From positions 1-5,470 of the forward strand of contig NZ_CAMIOH010000213.1 of NCBI RefSeq assembly GCF_946221145.1: DNA of 5,470 nucleotides, written 5' to 3'. Position numbers and translations under genes: made by a program. Below the pieces are notes generated by a model. The model worked only from the letters and a program-made list of their open reading frames with translations, did no database searches and was not told the DNA's origin. Numbering within the stretch: the first letter of the stretch is position 1; each line of letters begins with the position of its first letter. This document shows positions 1 through 5,470 of the stretch, one piece after another. This stretch comes from an uncultured Paracoccus sp. Lineage in GTDB: Bacteria > Pseudomonadota > Alphaproteobacteria > Rhodobacterales > Rhodobacteraceae.

Positions 1-265
1 TCAGGAAATTCACCAGGTCGGGATGGCCCCAGTTGCGGTTGCGCGACAGGCGCATCGCCTGCCAGCTTGGCCCGGTTTCGGGCAATTGCACGAAGCCCTG
101 TCCGCAGCCCTTGGAATAAAAGCCGATCGACACCGCCGGGCCTTGCGCGGCACTGCGGAAACCGCCGAACACGTCCTTGGCCAGCGGATCGGCGGATGCG
201 GGCAGGGCCAGCCCCGCGACGACGACGATGGTGGCGGCGGCGGCGGTCAGGAACTTGCGGATCAC
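1..265 (-). CDS. mepA: Penicillin-insensitive murein endopeptidase MepA, N-terminal part (3' end outside window)
   Basis: MepA is a periplasmic LAS-family zinc metallopeptidase that cleaves D-Ala-meso-DAP cross-links in peptidoglycan and is not inhibited by penicillin. The 88 codons visible begin with a signal peptide: basic RK at residues 3-4, a hydrophobic Ala/Val core at about 5-22, and an ASA cleavage site at 23-25. The mature start then follows the family closely, with SIGFYSKGC (residues 46-54), QLPETGPSWQAMR (60-72) and NWGHPDLVNFL (78-88). These match E. coli MepA blocks such as SIGSFSNGC and the FGHPDLV segment, recalled from memory. The zinc-binding residues lie downstream, outside the window, so an intact active site cannot be confirmed. 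The start is GTG at 265-263, overlapping the transporter stop by 4 bases behind a purine-rich ribosome binding site. Identification is strong; completeness is unknown. Confidence 0.9.
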   Translation of the reverse strand, partial: MIRKFLTAAAATIVVVAGLALPASADPLAKDVFGGFRSAAQGPAVSIGFYSKGCGQGFVQLPETGPSWQAMRLSRNRNWGHPDLVNFL

Positions 266-1632
266 TGCTCTCCCTCTCCTTCGGGTTTGACCCAGACTAG
301 CAGAAGCAGCGACAGGATAAACAGACCAATCAGGGGCGAAATCCCCAAGCGCTGGTTGCCGCTGAGATCGGTGACCACGGCAATCAGCAGCGGCGCCAGG
401 AAGGCGGTGGCCTTGCCGGACAGGGCATAGAGGCCGAATCCTTCGGTCGCGCGGGCCTCGGTCGTGTGGCGGACCATCAGGGTGCGGCTGGCGGCCTGCA
501 GCGCCCCGCCCGCCCCGCCGATCAGCGCGCCGCAACCGAAAAACACCAGATCGGGGACATAGAACCGCCCGAAGACCGGGGTCGAGGGCGTGGCCAGGCC
601 GAACAGCGTCTGGCGGTCCATGCCGACGATGACGATGCAGACGGCGGTCAGGATCAGCGTGGTGGCGACGATGACGGGCTTTGGTCCCCAGGCGCGGTCG
701 GCGCGCCCGCCCAGCCAGCTGACAATGGCGGCAGCGATGGCGCTGACGACGCCGAAGACGCCCGCCAGAAAGACCGGCCAGCCCAGCACCGTCCCGGCAT
801 AGACCCCGCCGAACCCGTAAAGCGCGTTCAGCGCATCGCGCGACAGCATCGACGACACCAGCCAGGCCGCCAGGCTGTGACGGTGGCGCAGGCTGCGGAT
901 CAGCGCCCACAGATCGCGCATCGCGGCGCCGACGCGGATCGGCTGGCGCGGGCCGCGCGGTTCACGCACCCACAGGAAGAAGGGGATCATGAAGACCATA
1001 TACCAGACCGCCACGAAGGGGCCGACGAAACGCGTGCCTTCCCGCGCGGCGGGGTCCAGCCCGAACAGCGGGTCGATGCCGATCAGCGTCCTGCCCCCGG
1101 GCGTTTCCTGGAACAGCGCCAGCATCACGGCCAGCGACAGCACGCCCCCCAGATAGCCGAAGGCGTAACCCGACCCGGACAGGCGCCCGATTTCATCCCG
1201 TGGGGCAAGTCCGGGCAGCAGGGCGTTGGTGAAGATGGTCGCGAATTCGACCCCGATCAGGCCGATGCCGAACAGCACCACCGCCTGGATCAGCGCGGGC
1301 TGGCTGGGCATCAGCCCCCACAGCCCCGCCGCACCCAGGACATAGAGGACCGAGAAGAACCAGATCCACGGTATCCTGCGCCCCGACGTATCGGCGATGG
1401 CCCCCAGGATCGGCGCGCAGACCGCGATGATGATGCCGGTGATCGACAGGCCATATCCCCACAGGGCCTGTGCCTGCGCGCCCGCTAGCCTCAGGTCGCC
1501 GCCGATGGTCAGGAAATGGCGCTGTGCGACCTCGGCGAAATAGACCGAGAAGATGAAGGTCAGCAGAAGCGTATGATAAGGCTGGCTGGCCCAGTCAAAG
1601 AACCACCAGCCCCAGATCCGTTTGCGGTCCAT
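262..1632 (-). CDS. MFS transporter, UMF1 / Atg22-like family
   Basis: This is an inner-membrane secondary transporter of 456 residues with about 12 hydrophobic segments, the usual size for the family. The N-terminus carries the UMF1 signature, with WWFFDWASQPYHTLL at residues 9-23 (compare YDWANSAF in relatives). The MFS motif A-like loop between TM2 and TM3 reads GAIADTSGRR (77-86). The family block from NALLPGLAP (136-144) to GYAFGYLGG (155-163) is present, and a basic central loop (about 222-252) separates the two halves. Relatives are annotated only as MFS or 'vacuole effluxer Atg22-like'; the substrate is unknown and I do not assign one. The chosen start is ATG at 1632, directly before the MDRKRIWGW conserved start and after a G-rich stretch (1641-1636). 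ATG at 1659 and TTG at 1668 are in frame and possible. It lies between the thioesterase and mepA genes, probably co-transcribed with both. Confidence 0.85.
   Translation of the reverse strand: MDRKRIWGWWFFDWASQPYHTLLLTFIFSVYFAEVAQRHFLTIGGDLRLAGAQAQALWGYGLSITGIIIAVCAPILGAIADTSGRRIPWIWFFSVLYVLGAAGLWGLMPSQPALIQAVVLFGIGLIGVEFATIFTNALLPGLAPRDEIGRLSGSGYAFGYLGGVLSLAVMLALFQETPGGRTLIGIDPLFGLDPAAREGTRFVGPFVAVWYMVFMIPFFLWVREPRGPRQPIRVGAAMRDLWALIRSLRHRHSLAAWLVSSMLSRDALNALYGFGGVYAGTVLGWPVFLAGVFGVVSAIAAAIVSWLGGRADRAWGPKPVIVATTLILTAVCIVIVGMDRQTLFGLATPSTPVFGRFYVPDLVFFGCGALIGGAGGALQAASRTLMVRHTTEARATEGFGLYALSGKATAFLAPLLIAVVTDLSGNQRLGISPLIGLFILSLLLLVWVKPEGEGEQ
266..282 (-). promoter_or_regulatory. Ribosome binding site deciding the mepA GTG start
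   Basis: On the minus strand, the bases just before the mepA GTG are almost all purines. They contain AAGGAG (281-276, 10 nt from the start) and AGGGAG (275-270, 4 nt from the start). This stretch also encodes the charged tail (EGEGEQ) of the transporter. It supports GTG at 265 as the real start and suggests translational coupling to the upstream gene. Confidence 0.6.
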
Positions 1633-1674
1633 CGGCCCCCCACGCCCGTTCGCGGCCATAAGGCCCAAGCGGCG

Positions 1675-2235
1675 TCAGGCTGGCAAGTGCGCTTTTGCGT
1701 CAGGGGGGACCTGCGGCGGCCAGGGACGCAGCGCGTCGGCCTCGGTCCACGCGGCGATCCAGTCGGGCAGGGGCGGGCTGTCGGGCGAGGTGCCAAGCGC
1801 CGCCATCACCTCGGACGGCGGAACGATGCCGCCGGCCCCGGTGACGGCCGACCGGATCAGCACCTGATTGCAGCACTCGCCGCCCTTCCACATCGACTGG
1901 TCCATATAGATGAAGCGGTGGTCCCAGCCCGCCACGCGAGAGATCATCGTGAAGCGGTCGAAGGCCCGGATCCGGCGGCGATAGCGGGTCGAGTTGCCGG
2001 CCACGGTGATGCCCCATTTGCGGTCCCGCAGGATCGGAATCAGGCCGCTGCGCTGCGCCATCGGGATCCGGCCCAGGTCGTACAGCGTCAGGGTGCGGCC
2101 GTTGTTCAGCTCGATCCACGGATCCAGATCCCAGGGCCAGCAGAGATGGGTCGAGACATGCGCATCGGTGATCGCCAGCGGCGGGGCATTGCGGAACTTG
2201 ACCATTTCCTTGGCGAAGCGGATCAGAGGATACAT
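1675..2235 (-). CDS. Acyl-CoA thioesterase-like hotdog-fold protein (4HBT_2 type)
   Basis: The protein is 186 residues long, without signal peptide or membrane segment, so cytoplasmic. It has the hotdog thioesterase hallmark near its N-terminus: CWPWDLDPW (residues 32-40), then ELNNGRTLTLYDLGR (42-56), equivalent to the D-x-x-G-H-x-N-N-x-x-Y region of 4-hydroxybenzoyl-CoA thioesterase relatives. D36 and D38 are the candidate catalytic acids. Further family blocks are YRRRIRAFDRF (85-95), WDHRFIYMDQSMW (104-116) and GIVPP (136-140). The last 45 or so residues are Pro/Ala-rich and probably a loose tail. Members are thought to hydrolyse acyl-CoA or related thioesters; the acyl substrate cannot be read from sequence. 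The start at 2235 fits the family N-terminus (MYPLIRFA) and has a weak GAAAGA motif 6 nt upstream. The frame stays open further upstream only by running antisense into yggT. It is probably the first gene of the minus-strand unit. Confidence 0.85.
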   Translation of the reverse strand: MYPLIRFAKEMVKFRNAPPLAITDAHVSTHLCWPWDLDPWIELNNGRTLTLYDLGRIPMAQRSGLIPILRDRKWGITVAGNSTRYRRRIRAFDRFTMISRVAGWDHRFIYMDQSMWKGGECCNQVLIRSAVTGAGGIVPPSEVMAALGTSPDSPPLPDWIAAWTEADALRPWPPQVPPDAKAHLPA

Positions 2236-2382
2236 CGGGGATCTTTCGATTGTCGTGGCGACTGCCGTGTCCAAGGGGGTGGCCGCGCCCCACGGGATCG
2301 TCAACCGGGACGCTGCGGCAACTTGCTTGCGAAGGAACGCGCGCATCCCCATAACAGGCCCGGACACAAGATGAGGGCCATG
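2236..2382. other. Divergent intergenic region between the thioesterase gene and yggT
   Basis: About 147 bp separate the two divergent starts, and the region must hold promoters for both transcription units. I see one plausible plus-strand promoter (listed separately). For the minus strand no hexamer pair with normal spacing stands out. A TTGACG on that strand (complement of about 2299-2304) has no matching -10. A short palindrome, GCAACTTGC (2317-2325), is too small to call an operator. Confidence 0.6.
2327..2355 (+). promoter_or_regulatory. Candidate sigma-70 type promoter for yggT-recQ
   Basis: TTGCGA at 2327-2332 and CATAAC at 2350-2355 each match four of six consensus positions and are 17 bp apart. 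Transcription would begin near 2362, about 20 nt before the yggT ATG at 2383. This is pattern matching by eye in GC-rich DNA; no transcript evidence is available. Confidence 0.35.
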
Positions 2383-2676
2383 ATGGGAACGCTTTACGAA
2401 GCCTTGCAACTGATCCTGCAAGTGGTGTGGTTCGTGATGATCGTCCATATCATCATGTCCTGGCTGATCAATTTCCAGGTGCTGAACCTGCGCCAGCCGC
2501 TGGTCGCGCAATTGTGGGACGGGCTGAACCGCCTGCTGGAACCGCTCTATCGTCCGATCCGCAATATCCTGCCCAATATGGGCGGGCTGGATCTCGCGCC
2601 GCTGGTCGTGTTCATCGTCATCATCGTGCTGCAACGCGCGCTCGCGAACAATGCGGGCTTCTTTTACGGGATGTGA
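2383..2676 (+). CDS. YggT family integral membrane protein
   Basis: This small inner-membrane protein (97 residues) belongs to the YggT/YlmG family. It has two hydrophobic segments, about residues 8-28 and 71-88. Between them is the family block LLEPLYRPIRNILPNMGGLD (51-70). The segment IIMSWLINFQVLNLRQ (23-38) is typical of alphaproteobacterial members. The molecular function is not established; relatives have been linked to osmotic stress tolerance, and plastid YlmG relatives to nucleoid distribution or cytochrome assembly. Three in-frame ATGs exist (2371, 2380, 2383). I chose 2383 because an AGGG at 2374-2377 is then 5 nt upstream and because the family normally begins about two residues before the LYxxL segment. 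It is directly followed by recQ with a one-base overlap, so the two are probably translated together. Confidence 0.9.
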   Translation: MGTLYEALQLILQVVWFVMIVHIIMSWLINFQVLNLRQPLVAQLWDGLNRLLEPLYRPIRNILPNMGGLDLAPLVVFIVIIVLQRALANNAGFFYGM

Positions 2677-4703
2677 TGCCGACGGGTTTGCTGCGACAGG
2701 TCTGGGGCTTCGACGGTTTCCGCCCCGGACAGGAAGACATCGTGCAGGCCGTGGCGGCGGGCCGCGACGTGCTGGCGATCATGCCCACCGGCGGCGGCAA
2801 GTCGCTGTGCTTCCAGCTGCCCGCGCTGATGCGCGACGGGGTGACGGTGGTGATTTCCCCGCTGATCGCCCTGATGCGCGATCAGGTCCGCGCGCTGCGC
2901 GCGGCGGGCGTGGCGGCGGGCGCGCTGACCAGCGGCAATACGGATGAAGAAACCGATTCGGTGTTCCAGGCCCTGTCGCGGGGCGAACTGAAGCTGCTGT
3001 ATATGGCGCCGGAACGTCTGGCCTCGGGCGGGACGCTGACCCTGCTGCGCCGCGCGGGCGTCACGGCGATTGCCGTGGACGAGGCGCATTGCGTCAGCCA
3101 GTGGGGGCATGACTTCCGCCCCGATTACCTGCGCATCGGCGATCTGAAGCGGGCCCTGGACGTGCCCCTGGCGGCCTTTACCGCGACGGCGGATGCGGAA
3201 ACGCGGGCCGAGATCGTGACCCGGCTGTTCGACGGGCAGGCCCCGGTCACCTTCCTGCGCGGCTTTGACCGTCCCAATCTGCGGCTGGCCTTCCAGCCCA
3301 AGGACAGCCCGCGCAAGCAGGTCTTGTCCTATGTCGCGGCCCGGCGCGGGCAGTCGGGCATCATCTATTGCGCCAGCCGCGCGCGGACCGAAACCCTGGC
3401 CGATGCGCTGAGCGATGCAGGCCATGCCGCCGTCGCCTATCACGCGGGTCTGGAGGCCGAACTGCGCCGCGCCGTCGAGGCGCGGTTTCAGCGCGAGGAC
3501 GGGCTGATCGTGGTCGCCACCATCGCCTTTGGCATGGGCATCGACAAGCCCGACATCCGCTGGGTGCTGCATGCCGACCTGCCGAAATCCATCGAGGGCT
3601 ATTATCAGGAAATCGGCCGCGCGGGCCGTGATGGCGATCCGGCCGATACGCTGACGCTCTATGGTCCCGACGACATCCGCCTGCGCCGTACCCAGATCGA
3701 CGAGGGGCTGGCCGATCCCGCCCGCAAGGCCGCAGACCACGCCCGGCTGAACACGCTGCTGGGGCTGGCCGAGGCCACGGGCTGCCGCCGCCGCCAGCTT
3801 CTGGCCTATTTCGGCGAGGAGATGGCGCAGGATTGCGGCAATTGCGATCTGTGCGCCACGCCGCCGCGCCTGTTCGACGCGACGCAATCGGTGCGCAAGG
3901 CGCTGTCGGCGATGGTCAGGACCGGCGAATGGTTCGGCGCCACGCATCTGATCGACATCCTGACCGGCACCGTCACCGAAAAGGTCCGCGAGCGCGGCCA
4001 TGACAATCTGCCGACCTTTGGCGTGGGCCGTGACCACAACCGCGCGCAATGGCAGGCGATCTTTCGGCAGATGATGGGCCGCGACCTGTGCCGCCCCGAT
4101 CCCGAGCGCCATGGCGCGCTGCATCTGACCGAGGCCGCCCATCCGGTGCTGCGCGGCGAGGAAAGCGTGACCCTGCGACAGGACACCGCCGCCAGGCCCG
4201 CCACGGTCCTGCGCAGCCACGTGGCCGAGGAGGACGAGCCGCTGCTGTCCGCGCTGAAGGCCAAGCGCCGCGCCCTGGCCGAGGCCGCGCGCGTTCCGGC
4301 CTATGTGATCTTCCCTGACCGCACCCTGATCGAGATGGCTGAAAAGCGCCCCGCGACGCTGGACCAGATGGCGCAGGTCAGCGGGGTCGGGGCCAAGAAG
4401 CTGGAAAGCTATGGCCGGGATTTCCTGTCGGTGATCGCGGGCGCGGTGCCGGACATGCACCCGCAGCGCCTGAAGCTGGCGGGCCGCCCCGAAGGCGCGC
4501 TGTTCGACCGGCTGGTCGCGGTGCAGGCCGATCTGCTGCGCGGCCCGGACGGCACCGAAAAGCCCCTGTCCTGTTCCACCGCGCAGATTCGCCGCATCGC
4601 CGAATCTAGGCCCGCGGATGAAACCGGGCTGGCCCGCCACCTGGACGCCGCGCGGCTGGACCGCTTTGGCGCCGCCTTCCTGCGGGAAATCGCGGCGGCC
4701 TGA
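2676..4703 (+). CDS. recQ: ATP-dependent DNA helicase RecQ
   Basis: RecQ is a superfamily 2 3'-5' DNA helicase acting in recombinational repair and stalled-fork processing. Its 675 residues show every RecQ signature in order: motif 0 GFDGFRPGQ (11-19), Walker A MPTGGGKS (36-43), motif Ia SPLIALMRDQV (61-71), DEAH (135-138), the aromatic-rich loop SQWGHDFRPDY (141-151), FTATA (168-172), IIYCASR (229-235), motif V AFGMGIDKPDIR (284-295) and motif VI QEIGRAGRDG (311-320). Four zinc-binding cysteines (C370, C387, C390, C393) have the same spacing as in E. coli. An RQC winged-helix region (about 400-510) and an HRDC domain (about 520-588) follow. Residues 609-672 look like a second, degenerate HRDC, which explains why it is longer than the roughly 610-residue E. 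coli enzyme. ATG at 2676 overlaps the yggT stop by one base, and GTG at 2673 is an alternative start. The coding frame is unbroken. Confidence 0.97.
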   Translation: MPTGLLRQVWGFDGFRPGQEDIVQAVAAGRDVLAIMPTGGGKSLCFQLPALMRDGVTVVISPLIALMRDQVRALRAAGVAAGALTSGNTDEETDSVFQALSRGELKLLYMAPERLASGGTLTLLRRAGVTAIAVDEAHCVSQWGHDFRPDYLRIGDLKRALDVPLAAFTATADAETRAEIVTRLFDGQAPVTFLRGFDRPNLRLAFQPKDSPRKQVLSYVAARRGQSGIIYCASRARTETLADALSDAGHAAVAYHAGLEAELRRAVEARFQREDGLIVVATIAFGMGIDKPDIRWVLHADLPKSIEGYYQEIGRAGRDGDPADTLTLYGPDDIRLRRTQIDEGLADPARKAADHARLNTLLGLAEATGCRRRQLLAYFGEEMAQDCGNCDLCATPPRLFDATQSVRKALSAMVRTGEWFGATHLIDILTGTVTEKVRERGHDNLPTFGVGRDHNRAQWQAIFRQMMGRDLCRPDPERHGALHLTEAAHPVLRGEESVTLRQDTAARPATVLRSHVAEEDEPLLSALKAKRRALAEAARVPAYVIFPDRTLIEMAEKRPATLDQMAQVSGVGAKKLESYGRDFLSVIAGAVPDMHPQRLKLAGRPEGALFDRLVAVQADLLRGPDGTEKPLSCSTAQIRRIAESRPADETGLARHLDAARLDRFGAAFLREIAAA

Positions 4704-4744
4704 CGGCTTTGGGATCGTATCCCGTCAGCGGCCAAACCCTTTTC
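4701..4744 (+). terminator. Possible weak terminator after recQ
   Basis: Starting at the recQ stop codon are overlapping inverted repeats. TGACGG (4701-4706) pairs with CCGTCA (4722-4727), GGGAT (4711-4715) with ATCCC (4719-4723) around a 3-nt loop, and TTTGG (4708-4712) with CCAAA (4732-4736). Five T residues follow at 4740-4744. The stems are short and mutually exclusive, and no strong hairpin sits right beside the T run, so termination may be inefficient or absent. Confidence 0.3.
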
Positions 4745-4770
4745 AGTCGAATGTGATCGGGCATCGCGGC

Positions 4771-4792
4771 GCGGCGGGTCTATAGTCCGCGT
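4771..4792 (+). promoter_or_regulatory. Candidate -10 element inside a small inverted repeat upstream of msrP
   Basis: TATAGT at 4782-4787 matches five of six -10 consensus bases and would start transcription about 26 nt before the msrP ATG. No convincing -35 hexamer is seen at 16-18 bp upstream, so an activator may be required if this is a promoter. The -10 lies in the 12-nt loop of CGCGG (4771-4775) and CCGCG (4788-4792). Confidence 0.3.
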
Positions 4793-4819
4793 TGTGCCTG
4801 TGCCTGGGAAAGGGACGCC

Positions 4820-5470
<651 letters not shown>

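Noticed and set aside
226..250. GGC/GCG triplet run resembling a short repeat or poly-glycine tract
   Set aside because: On the coding (minus) strand this is the alanine-rich core of the MepA signal peptide, a normal composition effect.
466..1488. Plus-strand open frame (340 codons) antisense to the transporter
   Set aside because: Composition is Asp/Gln/Arg/Pro-rich with no domain or hydrophobic pattern, while the opposite strand encodes a clear 12-segment transporter.
1516..2370. Plus-strand extension of the yggT frame upstream by about 285 codons
   Set aside because: The extension is antisense to the transporter start and the thioesterase and has shadow-like composition. YggT proteins are about 95-100 residues, and good starts exist at 2371-2383.
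2236..2634. Upstream extension of the thioesterase frame to 2634 on the minus strand
   Set aside because: The added residues are antisense to yggT and His/Asp/Gln-rich, and the family begins at the MYPLIRFA segment encoded from 2235.
2427..2675. Upstream extension of the recQ frame
   Set aside because: These 83 codons overlap yggT in another frame and do not resemble any RecQ N-terminus. The conserved part begins just after ATG 2676.
2664..4640. Long minus-strand open frame (658 codons) antisense to recQ
   Set aside because: The plus strand encodes a full RecQ with every motif. The antisense product is a Gln/Arg/Ala/Gly-rich mixture without family features, as expected opposite a GC-rich gene lacking rare codons.

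Overview
This is an ordinary chromosomal stretch from a high-GC alphaproteobacterium. The best guess is Rhodobacteraceae, probably Paracoccus or a close relative. That placement rests on the GC-rich third codon positions, the protein sequences and the gene order as I remember them; no database search was possible. The window is almost fully coding. The two non-coding gaps are about 147 bp (2236-2382) and 116 bp (4704-4819). I see no mobile element, CRISPR array, tRNA, rRNA or phage gene.

Left half, minus strand, read from right to left: a hotdog-fold acyl-CoA thioesterase-like protein (2235-1675), a UMF1/Atg22-type major facilitator transporter (about 1632-262), and the first 88 codons of a penicillin-insensitive murein endopeptidase, MepA (265 to beyond base 1). 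The first gap is 42 nt or less, depending on which transporter start is used. The transporter stop and the mepA GTG start overlap by 4 bases (GTGA), so the three genes look like one transcription unit.

Right half, plus strand: a small YggT-family membrane protein (2383-2676), whose stop overlaps by one base the start of recQ (2676-4703), an ATP-dependent 3'-5' DNA helicase with all its signature motifs. After a 116 bp gap containing weak inverted repeats comes msrP (4820 to beyond 5470), a Tat-exported molybdoenzyme that repairs oxidised methionine in periplasmic proteins. The window ends after 217 of its codons.

The two units diverge from the 147 bp region at 2236-2382, which holds one plausible promoter for yggT-recQ. 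The genes are housekeeping in type: envelope maintenance (MepA, MsrP, YggT), DNA repair (RecQ), and lipid or thioester handling and transport of unknown substrates. I found no evidence of a new multi-gene system. The most interesting sequence detail is the C-terminus of RecQ, which appears to carry a second, degenerate HRDC-like domain after the normal one.
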